Of a DNA stretch of 64,000 bases, positions 11,810 to 22,655 are shown one piece after another. The stretch comes from Impatiens glandulifera. Its lineage: Eukaryota > Streptophyta > Magnoliopsida > Ericales > Balsaminaceae. Below the pieces are notes generated by a model. That model did no database searches. It had not been told where the DNA came from and saw only the letters and a program-made list of their open reading frames with translations. A program made the translations under genes and the position numbers. Where the stretch lies: the NCBI RefSeq assembly GCF_907164915.1, contig NW_025919561.1, positions 124,001 through 188,000 of the forward strand, read 5' to 3'. Every line of letters starts with the position of its first letter. Position 1 is the first letter of the stretch.

Positions 11810-13070
11810 TGTTAGGATCTAGGTCGCCGCTGGAGGACCGGGGTTGGGCCGGTTAGCGCGTCTCACTCAAAGGTGGTGATTAATCCGGTTAGAGATTAAC
11901 ACCGGGGTTTCAATACTACACAAACTGTCACAAACCCTTGAACCAGGTTCAAGCGCGGAAGAGGTTTGTTTCAGGTTGAAGCAGCACACTTATAGGATAG
12001 GCAGAACCGGTTTTGAATAGGACATGTTTGGAAATTGGTGGGTCGGTTTTTGTAACTTGGTGATTCGGTTTAGGTGGTGTAGAGTCGGTTAGAGCGGTGT
12101 ACGTAGGTTAGTACAGGTCGGTTAGAATGTAGAACCAGCAGAAAGTAAATAACAAGATAGGTTTTTATGGATGTTCGGAGATAAAACTCCTACGTCACCC
12201 CTTCCTCTCGAAACCGCGAGAAGGATATTCACTAAAGAATACAAATACAATCCGATCGAGACTTATTTCCTGCTCGATAACACCCGTACAATTTACACCG
12301 AAATTGTAAATACATACTTCAACTTAGAAGTTAAGCTTTTCTAGAGAGAGAACACACTCTTATCATTTGTAGATTAAATGTTCACTGTGTCCCCCTTAAA
12401 ATCTCTTGTGTCTCACGTATCCCACTTTTACTCCTCTTCAGCTGCTCCTTTTATAGATGAAATATGCCAACGGTCATATTTCACTTCCTTGAATTTGATT
12501 GGCTGGGCAGAGGTTCAGTGATTCAGACCTGGCGGTCAACTGTTCAGACCTGGCGGTCAACTTTACAGACTTGGCAGTCTGTTCTTCCAGTGTGTAAGAC
12601 AAACCTGCCAAGTTTGTCTTTTACTCAATATGGTGACTGTTGGTTAGACAGTTGTCTGTACTTGGAAGATTTCCTTTCTGATTTATCCTGAAGTAGAAAG
12701 ATCTTGTAGGACGGTCTTCTGCAGCCTGCAGACTGTCCTCAGATTTTATGAATATGGCATTGTTCAGTCTGTTCCTTTGGTATCGTTCTCAACAGATACC
12801 CGAAGTATCTTCTTATGCTGGTCGGTCATTTGACTTAGCCTGATGACTTCCGGTTATTGACCGGCTGTCTGGTGTTTCCATCCTTCTTTTGAGCGGTCAT
12901 GTTTCAGGCCGGTTTGATAACTTAACCGGTGGAGCTTCTTAACCGGTTGAGTGATCTGACCGGTTGGTTTTCTCAAACCAGTTGGGTACTTTGACTGGTC
13001 CGGTTCTTTGTTCCTGCATGGAAGGTTTATTTGTGTTAAGTTTTGTGAACCGGTCTAATTTTATCTAACA
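11810..13070 (-). repeat. R1 3' LTR
   Basis: This LTR of about 1,261 bp starts TGTTAGGATC and ends TATCTAACA in plus coordinates. Its parts align with the LTRs at 38539-39762 (same orientation) and with 44212-44913 and 46324-47640 (opposite orientation). Shared landmarks are the ccttttatag TATA-like box on the minus strand at 12447-12456 and the block around 12180-12240 with tacgtcacccctt. The right end abuts a polypurine tract, which makes this the 3' LTR of a minus-strand element. Confidence 0.85.
12447..12456 (-). promoter_or_regulatory. TATA-like box in R1 LTR
   Basis: CTATAAAAGG on the minus strand lies inside the LTR. The same motif sits at the matching place in the other family LTRs (39177-39186 minus, 44273-44282 plus, 47001-47010 plus), which supports it as the LTR promoter. 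Confidence 0.55.
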
Positions 13071-13260
13071 ATTTCTTCCTTTTTGATTATTTTATTTAAA
13101 ATTATCAAAATCATGTAAGATTGCAAACGTAGGCCGGTTCTTTATTTGACCTGATTTTTTAAACTAACTTGGGAGAATTTTTCGAAAAATTAAAAAAGAT
13201 TTGAGAAAAAATTTTGGAAAATTATTATCTTTTATCTTATCAATTTCTCCCTTTTTGATT
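13071..13260 (-). repeat. Two polypurine tract copies next to the R1 3' LTR
   Basis: On the minus strand, AATCAAAAAGGAAGAAAT (13071-13088) lies directly inside the LTR and AATCAAAAAGGGAGAAAT (13243-13260) lies 172 bp further in. Each is followed, in element direction, by a TG dinucleotide that could start an LTR (TGTTAGATAAA and TGATAAGATAAA). The sequence between them also repeats the motif tatcaaaatcatgta. The duplicated tract recurs in R2 and R3. Confidence 0.75.
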
Positions 13261-13402
13261 ATTATATTTAAAATTATCAAAATCATGTAGGAATGCAAGT
13301 ATAGGCCGGTTTCAAAAATAGCTTTATATATAGAGAAGTAACCGAAAAAGGGAAAATATTATATAGACACCGAAACAAACATAGATTAGGAAAAGTGAGC
13401 CC

Positions 13403-16036
13403 CTATTCTAATTCGGAAAATATGAAGTCTTTCATCATAGCATCAGTTGGTTCTTCCTCATCTGGTTGATCCGGTCTTGAGGATGAACCTTCAGCTTGCG
13501 GTTGACCGCCCGTTCTGATTGGAACCGCATTGGAGACTCACTGTCTTGTAGAACGCGGCTCGAGGTTGTCTTCGAGTTCATCCTCGGTGTCCATAGCTGG
13601 GTTCGGTTGAGTTTCAATGATTGTCTCGATAATCCTTTCCAGCATCCCAGCTACTTGAACCTTCCTTGATGGTGTTTTCCGTTTTCGTTTTGCCGGAACC
13701 GAAGAGGAAGAGGCCGCCTTGGTCTTCTTGTGGGCCCTAGCATATTCTTCGAGCCCTTGTTTTTGTGCGTTTAACCGCTCTGCATCTTTGGCCGCTTGAG
13801 CTGCCATGGACTTCGCAAGTCCCGAATATTTAGCCGCTGTGTTTCGTACGCGCACGCCTATTTCCTCTTCGGACAATCGCGGTGCCTCCTTTGTTTTCCT
13901 TGCTTCTTCGTCCAGTGCATCTTGAACTTCCTTAGCCGCTCGGGCGTTTGCCTCCTCAACCGTTGTATCAGCATTAATCTTGGCCTTGATTAATTCATTT
14001 ACCTGTTCGGTTAGCGCCTTGAGGTCGGCTTCAAGTTGGGTATTCCGGTCCTCAAGGCTTGCGTTCTTTTCCTCGAGGCTAATGACTCTGTTGAGTGTGG
14101 AAGCGGCTTCGTTGCATGACCGCCCCAGGTCTACATCGACCTCTGTGAGCTGTTGCTCGGTTTCCCTTTCAAACCGACCAATGTCATCCACCATCCTTGA
14201 GGTCTTATCTTCCAAGTCCTCGGTTCGTTGAAGATGATCGTTGTGCAGAACCGTATCATCCCGGTAGTCGGCTTCGATATCTGTGATCCGGACCTCTGTC
14301 TTTATAAGATCATCCCTCGTCTTTTCGGCTAACAGGATTGTTTGGCGCACGACTTTCTTGATTTTCCTCTTCCACGGTCGAACCTTTGAGTTGGCAAACT
14401 CTTGGATAAGAGTCTTTACTCTTTCTTCTGTGACAACCGGTTCTGAATCCCCCGGTTGATCCGTTTCAAATGGCCCGGTGAAAGGAGTCTCTTTCCTTTC
14501 ATCGGTTTCGTTTATGACCGGATCCGCTAGAGGAGGCGTTTTACCTCGATTCTGACCGTCACTGGTCTTAGGACGCGGAGAGTGCGGTGTGTTTTGCTGT
14601 CTGTGCACCGCATCAAGCCGCTCTATTTCTTCAGTGAATTCTCTTTTCTTTATCTCAAGCTTATCCAACACCAAGAGCTGTAATTTAGCCTTCGGTGTTC
14701 CCGCAACATACCTTTCTGAAAGCTTTCGGATACGTACGGTTAGCTTTTGTAGCCGAGCACGCGGTTTCACGATTGCGTGTCGGTCCATGGCTTCGTTAGG
14801 ATCTTCGGCGTTTGTGAGGCTTATAACGTTTTCTTCTATCTCCTTCAGCCTTCTGAAACTTTGTTCATCGGTTAGGCCCGGTAACATGTGTTTGAAGAAT
14901 TTGTCGCATCGGTACTCGTGCCATTCCCGGTATACTACGGCAGCTGCTTGAACTCGCAGTTCGATTTCCTCCAGGATTCTGCGCACTATAATTTCGGCCA
15001 TCTTCTGGTCGTTGTCAGCGGTAACTTCTTCCTCCCCACGGCCGTCTGCATCGGCATCGGTGTTCTCAAGGCTTGCGGCCGCACTGGTATTGTCAAGACT
15101 TATAGCCGATTGTTCTTCTTCATTCGGTCCTTCTTCTTTTTCAGACGGATTTTCATCCGTGTTCTGCGTGCCAGTTCGGTCAGACGTTGAGGCCGAATCT
15201 TCCTCATTTCTTATTTGCGAGGGCGGTTCCGTGAATACTATCGGTTCCTTACCCTTCTTGCTCCCATACTTGTCTTTTACCGGAGCCGGTGTCTTGGCGG
15301 TAGATTTCTTCCTTCGGCCACCTATAGAACCGGGGGCCGGCTGCTTCCTCTCCAGGAATTGTCGTGATCTTATTATCTTGCTCGATGGAGGAGAAACACC
15401 AGGACCGGTGTTGATGTTGTTGTGGAGCATGATTTTTCCAAGAGGGATGGCGTATCCCCATGACTAGGCGGAATCCGGTTTTACCATATCTTTCAGGTTG
15501 TTGAAAATCTCCTTCGCCCAGTTGACGTTCGTACCGTCCAGCAAACCGATAAGCATCTCGATTTTGGCCTTGGTGAGGTTGTCGTAATTTCCACCTCTCG
15601 CTTGAACCGACTTTGTGAATATGTCACAAAGCGGTATGTATTCCGGTCGTAATGTCGATTTCTTACCGGATACTTTCACCGGTTCCCCGTTTGTAGAGAG
15701 AATCTGGCAGGCTGCCTCGAATGTTGTTGGGGCTAGCTCCATCGAAGCGTTTCGGCCATCTGTTGGAAGACGTAGGATCTCCGCAACCGATTCTTCGGTT
15801 ATCTCGAATTGTTTACCGCCAACAGTTGCGGTTATTTTGTCTCTAGAGAGAGATGCGGTTTTGAAGAATTCTTCAACCGCTTCTCTGTAGAGAACAAAGG
15901 GACCGCCTAGAAAATACTCGAGTCCGGCTTCGGTGATCCGGTCAATAACTTCCTTTGCCGCAACCGAACCGTTTTGTCGGATCTCCTCAAAATCCACCTG
16001 AATGATATGTTTGAATAAAGCCGAAGCACGACCCAT
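13403..16036 (-). pseudogene. R1 gene L: transposon-associated domain plus coiled coil
   Basis: From ATG 16036 one frame of about 878 codons runs to TAG 13403 with two in-frame stops (TAG 15464-15466, TGA 13538-13540) and no frameshift seen. Residues 1-200 form the domain shared with S1 and S2 (LFKHIIQVDFEEI, GLEYFLGGPFVLY, ILRLPTDGR, NWAKEIFNNL). It resembles a family I recall as the putative plant transposon protein domain; this is from memory. The middle is acidic and serine-rich. A long coiled coil covers roughly residues 510-750, followed by the basic stretch KRKRKTPSRK, a possible nuclear signal. The function is unknown. A syntenic homologue lies at 43061-40119 in R2. A stop in each copy may mean decay. 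Confidence 0.72.
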
Positions 16037-16150
16037 CTTAGATGATTGAGAGGGTTTGAGAGAACAAGAGAATAACCGCTGAGAGAGAGTTTAAGAGCTT
16101 AGAGAGAGAAAGCTGTTTCGCGTAAGAGTGAAATGAAATGGCCAATGACC

Positions 16151-16160
16151 CTTTTTATAG
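16151..16160 (-). promoter_or_regulatory. TATA-like box upstream of R1 gene L
   Basis: CTATAAAAAG on the minus strand lies about 115-124 nt upstream of ATG 16036. The stretch between is AG-rich (several gagagag runs), like a plant 5' leader. The same layout precedes S1, S2 and the L gene of R2. Confidence 0.5.
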
Positions 16161-16192
16161 GCGCGGTCTGGAAACCCAACCGTCCCATCAAC

Positions 16193-16334
16193 TTTTGGCG
16201 GGAATTTTCCCTCCAAGCCAAAGAGGCGGCAAACCGTGGGCGGGAAGCCAAAAGGCGGGAATCCAAGGGCGGCAAACTATCGGCGCCAAATCAGAGGCGG
16301 GTATTTTGAGCGGGAACTCTTTGGGCGGGAAATT
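16193..16334 (-). promoter_or_regulatory. Cluster of E2F-like motifs upstream of R1 gene L
   Basis: Within about 140 bp there are several matches to the plant E2F consensus WTTSSCSS or its core: TTTTGGCGGGAA (16193-16204), gggcgggaag (16238-16247), aaaggcggga (16251-16260), cggcgccaaa (16281-16290), gaggcgggta (16294-16303), gagcgggaac (16308-16317) and tttgggcgggaaattt (16319-16334). They lie 30-190 bp upstream of the TATA-like box. E2F factors drive S-phase genes. Binding here is inference. Confidence 0.4.
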
Positions 16335-16720
16335 TCCCTCCAAATTTTTCGATTTTTGTTTTTGATGACGCAATCCCCCTTTGAAACTGTTAGATGCTGC
16401 GGTGTTTTTATTTTAACCGGAGAGTTTGGTTATCGAAATTTAACCGGTTATTTGAATAAGTAGAATTTTTGCAATCTTTTGAGTTTAAGCGGTTTTTCTT
16501 GAGACCGTGCATAACTGCGAAGACGCGGTTACTTTGATATTGACCGGATAAGAACGAGGTTACTTGACAATATTAACTGGTTACTTAGATGAATGTTCTG
16601 ATTATTATGTTGACCCGGTTATTTAGACTGAAATAGAATTTCATTGAATGAAAAGGTACAAGATAGAAACCGATATATGGATCGGTTTGGAAATAGAAAT
16701 ACATAAGAAATAAAGATAAC

Positions 16721-17422
16721 TTATGTGATAACGACTTTTGAAAGCTTTTCTTCCACTCCATCTATGTCAAGGATGTTTGAAGGAGATGCCGGTGTGCCCG
16801 GTCCAAATTCTGGGCAGTACTTGAGAATAATTCGACTTATATGAGGAGCATAACCGAGACCTTTCTTGGTTAGCACCATGGTTTTCAGGTTCTGAAAAAT
16901 GACGGTTGACCAATTGATGGCCGTGTTGCTAACAATATAGGTCATCATGTTGAATGTTTTCTTGGAGTAACGCTGATTCGGGGATTGACAAATGATAGAG
17001 CGGGTTACAATCTCAAGAAGGAGTTGGATGTGGTGAGCAAAGCGGGTTTTTAACCCATGGTTTTCCACCGGAACATCGGTTCCAGAGAAGAATATTGAGT
17101 GATCGGTTGCTGCACTTCCCACCCGGGTTGGGAAGTCGGAAAACCCTTCTGTGGGCAGGTTGAACATCTGGGCAAATTCGGCTTCATCCAGCCAGAAGGT
17201 ATGGTCTCTCACCGTGGAAACGATATAGTTTCCTCTGATGCAAGCACTTCTGAAGAACGTCTTGACATCCTCAAGAAGTATGGGACCGGATTCTTCGAGA
17301 AATGTTCGAAGACCGGTGTCAATGAGAGATTCGAACATGACCTCCTTTGTTTCTATGTCCCAATGTTCCATACATGAATCGAAGTTGATGCTCAGGAAGT
17401 TTCCTAGAGTTCTGCTCGGCAT
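16721..17422 (-). CDS. R1 gene S2: transposon-associated domain protein, intact
   Basis: This uninterrupted frame of 233 codons encodes the domain shared with S1 and L: NFLSINFDS at the start, GLRTFLEESGPILLEDV near residues 33-50, MFNLPTEGFSDF near 85-97, and INWSTVIFQNLKTMV near 173-187. There is no signal peptide, membrane segment or coiled coil. It lies between S1 and L in the same orientation. Its closest relative in the window is the truncated copy at 43582-44211, which has the same neighbour L. A TATA-like box lies 71-82 nt upstream. The function is unknown. It is the only extra gene here with no internal stop. Confidence 0.7.
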   Translation of the reverse strand: MPSRTLGNFLSINFDSCMEHWDIETKEVMFESLIDTGLRTFLEESGPILLEDVKTFFRSACIRGNYIVSTVRDHTFWLDEAEFAQMFNLPTEGFSDFPTRVGSAATDHSIFFSGTDVPVENHGLKTRFAHHIQLLLEIVTRSIICQSPNQRYSKKTFNMMTYIVSNTAINWSTVIFQNLKTMVLTKKGLGYAPHISRIILKYCPEFGPGTPASPSNILDIDGVEEKLSKVVIT

Positions 17423-17492
17423 GATTCAAACTTTGCTATTAGAGAGAGAAGGAGTTTATGATTTGAGATGTGTTAATTTGATTAGGAAAGGT

Positions 17493-17504
17493 CTTTTTAT
17501 ATAG
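17493..17504 (-). promoter_or_regulatory. TATA-like box upstream of R1 gene S2
   Basis: CTATATAAAAAG on the minus strand, about 71-82 nt before ATG 17422, with a purine-rich leader containing gagagag. Confidence 0.5.
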
Positions 17505-17870
17505 ATCCGGTTTTGGAGGGAAAACATCAACATTGAATGTCAGTTTTGTCTTATTGGAGAAGAGAATCTTTATGTTTCCAAAGTCCATTAGGAAGAGGCT
17601 GATTGCGGAGCTCGAGGTAGGTTTTAGTTGAAAAGTAACCAAGTTAGTTGGGTATTGATTACCCATGTAGTTGGGGGTTACCTCATTAATTAAATGTTAC
17701 TTTTCATTAATGACCCATGCAACAACACACTGAAAAGTAACCGATAGAAACCGAAGATAACTTAGGCTAAACCGAAGAGAACATAGATAAAACTGAAATG
17801 ATCATAAGGATGCTGAACAAAGATACACCCGGTGCGTGCAGCAAAATGACCGGGTGTAGGAGGGAGTGAC

Positions 17871-18632
17871 CTAATATCCGCTTGAGTTGGTGTGACCGTT
17901 GGAGTGAATGTGATGGTTCCTCCTCTTCCACGCCTTCTCAAACCGCTCATAGAATGAGTCGGTTACTTCCTTGGTAAGTACTTGGGCTTGGTTCAGCCCT
18001 TCTCCCGGACATGTTGGGACTCCAAGCTCCAGAAGCAGACAGCTTATTTGAGGAACGAGGCCGACTGATTGAACGCCAATCATCCAGACTAGGACGTCGA
18101 ACAGTACCCTCGACCAATTGACTGGTGTGCCAGTAGTTATAGCAACCATCATGTTGAAGGCAGCGGTGCAGTATGTGTTGGTCACATCCCTTCCCAGGAT
18201 GCCTCGACCGATTACATCATTGAAAAGCTGGTATTCAGCTTTCAATAGTGACTTAGCACCGTGGTCATCCACTGGATGGCTTGACCGGGCAAAGGATAAG
18301 GAGATCTCTGCTTTTAGTTCGGCCGGTATGTTGAGGTCGGTTAGCCCCTACTTTGGTAGGTTAAAGCATCTGGCAAAGTCATTTTCGGTAAAGTCAAATA
18401 CAATTCCTCCTACCTTTGACTGGATGTGAGTGTCAAAGTGAGGAGTTCCACAAAAGACCCTGGCGTTATAGAAGAACTCCAGGACAGACTCAGAATAGAT
18501 GACATGTTTGTCATCTAGAAAGTGTTGGAGACCAGTGTCTTCAAGTGATTTGATCATCTTGAAGACCTCATAATGCTCAGTGCTTTGAGAAGAGTTGAAA
18601 TCCACTTGAAGGATGTTTGGAAACTGAGACAT
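17871..18632 (-). pseudogene. R1 gene S1: transposon-associated domain protein with one stop
   Basis: From ATG 18632 one frame of 254 codons is interrupted only by TAG at 18348-18350, inside the conserved NLPTEG-like motif (here NLPK then stop, then GLTDL). The domain matches S2 and L: FPNILQVDFNSS at the N-terminus, TGLQHFLDDKHVIYSESVLEFF near residues 33-54, and PVNWSRVLFDVLVWMIGV near 171-188. It is the first extra gene after RNase H in R1. A TATA-like box lies 62-71 nt upstream. The function is unknown, and this copy is probably decaying. Confidence 0.68.
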
Positions 18633-18693
18633 GTTGTCTTAGTGAGAGAAAGAGTTATGCAGCTTGTGATTGTTTTGTTTAAGGTTTGTTCAA

Positions 18694-18703
18694 CTTATAT
18701 ACT
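18694..18703 (-). promoter_or_regulatory. TATA-like box upstream of R1 gene S1
   Basis: AGTATATAAG on the minus strand, about 62-71 nt upstream of ATG 18632. Apart from this box the 500 bp between S1 and the RNase H end (18633-19143) shows nothing recognisable. Confidence 0.45.
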
Positions 18704-19143
18704 AGTGGAGAGAGAACCCTATTATCCAGGTATCAAATGTGAAAATGTCTATTGACCATAGGATAAAGAGTTTTGCATGAAATAAGCATGTCTACAGCCT
18801 AGGATGTTGGTCATAGACCTGGACCATGAAAGATATCAAATCTTCACGTCTTTTTAGTTGCGACCATTTTACTTTGAAAAGGAAATTTTTCAGAACAGAT
18901 AAGTTTAAACACAGATAATTATTCCACTTTTGTTTGAAGCTCAAATAATCTAAGATAACTTATTTCCGAACCGGTCAGTTATCAGTTGTTCGTCCCGATG
19001 CGGTTATTTGGTGCATGCACTAAATAACCGGTCGGTTTACTCTGACTGATAAACTAGGCGGTTCTTCCATAGATACCTTGGGAAATTTGAAGTCCGACAG
19101 TTTAGGAGGAACTACCGGTTTTGTCTGTCCGAACCGAATTCCT

Positions 19144-22100
19144 TTAAGCATCCTTAGGGATGATCTGACTAATGTCGGTTAAACCGAGTGTAAGTCTGAA
19201 TTGAGAGAACTTAGCTTCCTGTAGAGGCTTGGTGAAGATATCGGCTACTTGTTGATCTGTTGGTACGTATTATAGCCGGATATGCTTCAGCATGATATGT
19301 TCCCGAATGAAGTGGTGTCTTATGTCAATATGCTTGGTTCTGGAGTGTAGAACCGGATTGTAGGTGATTGCTATGGCACTTGTGTTGTCACAGAAGATCG
19401 GAGACTCTTCGGCTGTGACACTGAAGTCCTTCAGTTGTTGTTGGATCCAAAGAAGTTGTGAACAACAGCTTCCGGCCGCCAGGTATTCAGCTTCTGCGGT
19501 TGATGTGGCCACTAGTGTTTATTTCTTGCTATGCCATGAAACAAGCCGGTCACCTAGGAATTGGCATGTTCCGCTGGTGCTTTTTCTATCAATCTTGCAA
19601 CCTGCATAGTCTGCATCTGAATAACTCGTTAGGTTAAAGGATGAATCCTTTGGATACCACAGGCCGACGTCAGGTGTTCCCTTTAGGTATTTCAATATTC
19701 GCTTTGCGGCTGTGTAGTGGGATTGTTTTGGGTTGGCCTGAAATCTTCCACACACACCAACTGCAAATAGAATATCCGGTCTACTTGCTGTCAGGTATAA
19801 GAGAGAACCGATGATGCCCCGGTAAGCGGTCAGGTCTACTAATTGACCATCATCATCTTTGTCCAATTTAACCGATGAGCTCATTGGAGTAGCTGCTGAG
19901 GAGCATGTGTCCATCCCAAATTTCTTTAGAAGCTCCTTGGTGTACATGGGTTGGCTTATGAACGTTCCTTCTTCGAGTTGTTTAACCTGAAGACCTAGGA
20001 AGAAACTTAATTCTCCCATCATACTCATTTCAAACTTGTTAGTCATCAAGGTTGAGAATTTATCACATAACTTAGGATCGGTTGAACCGAAGATGATATC
20101 ATCTACATAGATTTGAACAAGTAGGATATGTTCCTTCTTCTCAAATTTAAATAACGTTTTATCCACCGAACCGATGGTGAAGTCATGTTTTAACAAAAAT
20201 GCGGTTAGTGTGTCATACCAGGCTCTAGGTGCTTGCTTTAGACCGTATAAAGCTTTGTTTAACCGGTATACATGGTTTGGAAATTCAGCACTTTTGAAAC
20301 CGGGTGGTTGTTCAACATACACCTCTTCACGTAGGTCACCATTCAAAAATGCACTTTTAACATCCATTTGGAAAACCTTAAAGTTTTTGAATGCAGCAAA
20401 AGCTAGAAAAATCCTAATAGCTTCAATCCTAGCTACAGGGGCAAATGATTCTTCAAAATCAATGCCTTCTCCCTGTTTGTAACCTTGTGCCACTAATCTG
20501 GCTTTGTTCCTCGTGACCAAACCGTCTTCATTGAGTTTATTTCTAAATTCCCATCTTGTTCCTATGACCGGTTGATCTTTCGGTCTAGGGACTAGGTACC
20601 AGACTTTATTACTCTCAAACTGGTTTAGCTCTTCTTGCATTCCCAAGATCCAATCTGGATCTGACAATGCTTCATCTATTCTTTTCGGCTCAATCTGGGA
20701 TATAAAGGCGGAATTGAAGTATTCCTCCAGAATTTGACGCCTAGTTCGAACAGGTTCTGAAGGGTCACCTATAATTTGCTCAAGAGGATGTTTAGTGTTT
20801 TTTTGAAATTCGGTTCAGGGATGTCTACCAAATTACCGTTTGCTTGATCAAGGCTAGACATATCGGTAGGCTGAACGGGATTGTCAGACTAACCGATTTC
20901 CTCAGTTTGAACCGATGTGTCAGCTTCCTGTCGTGGGACAGCTTGATCCGGCTGGGTTTCAATATTACCCATTTGGTCATGGACAAACCGCCTGAAGACC
21001 GGAATCTCATCTTCACTATCAGAATGGATATTGTTGTTTTCCAATCTGTTGTGTAGATCAAAGCATGATGCAGTATTACTTTCAACCGATTCATCGAAAA
21101 CAACATGAAGTGATTCCTCCTTGGTTAAGGTTCTATTGTTATACACTCTATATGCCTTACTTACTGCTGAGTAACCTAGCATGATTCCAGTATCGGTTTT
21201 TGCATCAAAAGCAGAAAGGTAGGTTTTACCATTTATATGAATATAGCATTTACACCCAAAAATCTTAAGGTACCTAAGGTTGGGAACCCTGTTAAAATAA
21301 ACCTCATACGGTGTTTTGTTGTGAAATTTGTTAATCAGAGACCTGTTTTGTGTATAACATGCAGTATTGATAGCTTCAGCCCAAAAATTTTGAGCAATAC
21401 CCGAATCGGCTATCATGGACCGTGCGGCTTCCTTGAGAGTCCGGTTTCTTCTCTCGGCCAGGCCATTTTGTTGAGGATTCCTAGCACTAGACAACTCGTG
21501 TCTAATACCGGATTCATCAAGAAATGCGGTTAAGGTACTATTGGTGAATTCGGTACCTCTATCACTTCTAATGTTATTAATGCGAGTTGATTTTTCGTTT
21601 TGCAAACGTTTAAACAGTGTGATCAAGTTTGATGCGGTTTCACGTTTAGATGGTAGAAATATTACCCATGTGTACCTAGAATAATCATCAATAACTATCA
21701 TGGTGTAAAGCATACCTCCTAGGCTGATGACCTGAATCGGTCCAAATAAATCCATGTGAAGAAGATCCAAGCATCGGTTAGATTGAATATTCCCTTTACT
21801 TTTAAAGGTTGACCTAGTTTGTTTACCCATTTGACATGCTGAACAAACCTTGTCTTTGTTAAATACTATGTCAGGAATACCTTCAACTAGCTTTTTACCG
21901 CGAATATAGTTTAAGGTTTTCATGTTCAGATGGTTTAGTCTTTTATGCCACAACCAGGTTTGATCAGTCTTAGCTATCATGCATACAGGATATTCTATCT
22001 TAGTTTTCCAGTCTACCTTGTAGATATTTCCTAGCCTATTTCCGGTTAGTAGTATAATACCTTGAGAGTTCTTAACTAAGCATGCATGTTTAAGAAATTC

Positions 22101-22655
22101 TACCGTGTATCCAGCATCACACATTTGACTAATGCTTAGCAGGTTAAAACGTAGGTTTTCAACTAGGAGTACATTATCAATTGTCAGGTTACCATGGACA
22201 ATCTTACCCTTGCCCACAGTTCTACCTTTTGAGTTGTCACCGAAAGTGATTAGTGCACCGGTCTCTATTCTGATGTCGGTTAGCAGGTTGTTGTTCCCGG
22301 TCATATGCTTGGAGCAACCACTGTCTAAGTACCATTCATAGTTTCCTAGCCGTTTCTTTAAATCCTGCAAAATGTACATATTTACAACTATTTGTACCCA
22401 CATTTACTTGGGTCCACATGCGATTAGTCCCTTGGGCATCCAGACCTTGACAAACCGGACAGCTTTCTTTGTTAAGGTCTTGACCGTCTTTTTGGCACTC
22501 GGTTTTGGATATCTCGGTTTTTCTACGAAGGCTTTAAATGAGGGTGATCTTTGGTTTGTCCAAGGCGGTTGAGGATTGGTTCTCCTATTTTTGAACAGGT
22601 CGGCTTTTCTTTTCTCAGGGTCAAGCCACATCCACAGAACCGGTTGCACCTGCAC
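19144..22655 (-). pseudogene. R1 pol (gag end, protease, integrase, RT, RNase H)
   Basis: On the minus strand the Copia order is clear: end of gag (22655-22404, closing with KVWMPKGLIACGPK and a TAA), protease YLDSGCSKHMTG near 22330, gag-pre-integrase LWHKRLNHLNMKTL, integrase (DLFGPIQV, DDYSRYTWV, DRGTEFTN, NGLAERRNRT, FWAEAINTACY), reverse transcriptase from 20667 ([31 protein letters not shown]) and RNase H (STAEAEYLA, DNTSAI, HIDIRHHFIRE), ending near 19144 with DIFTKPLQEAKF. A frameshift near 20800 and single stops at 19513 and near 19270 break it. It is the best-preserved pol in the window. Confidence 0.92.

Noticed and set aside
11810..13070. Solo LTR
   Set aside because: A polypurine tract and matching internal genes follow in the right orientation, so it is the 3' LTR of a larger element.
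13538..15430. 630-codon frame as a separate gene from the 190-codon frame upstream
   Set aside because: They are in the same frame with 11 codons and one TAG between them, and the R2 homologue is one continuous frame across this point.
13980..15467. Plus-strand frames opposite gene L
   Set aside because: Serine-rich shadow frames of the acidic, charged gene L on the minus strand.
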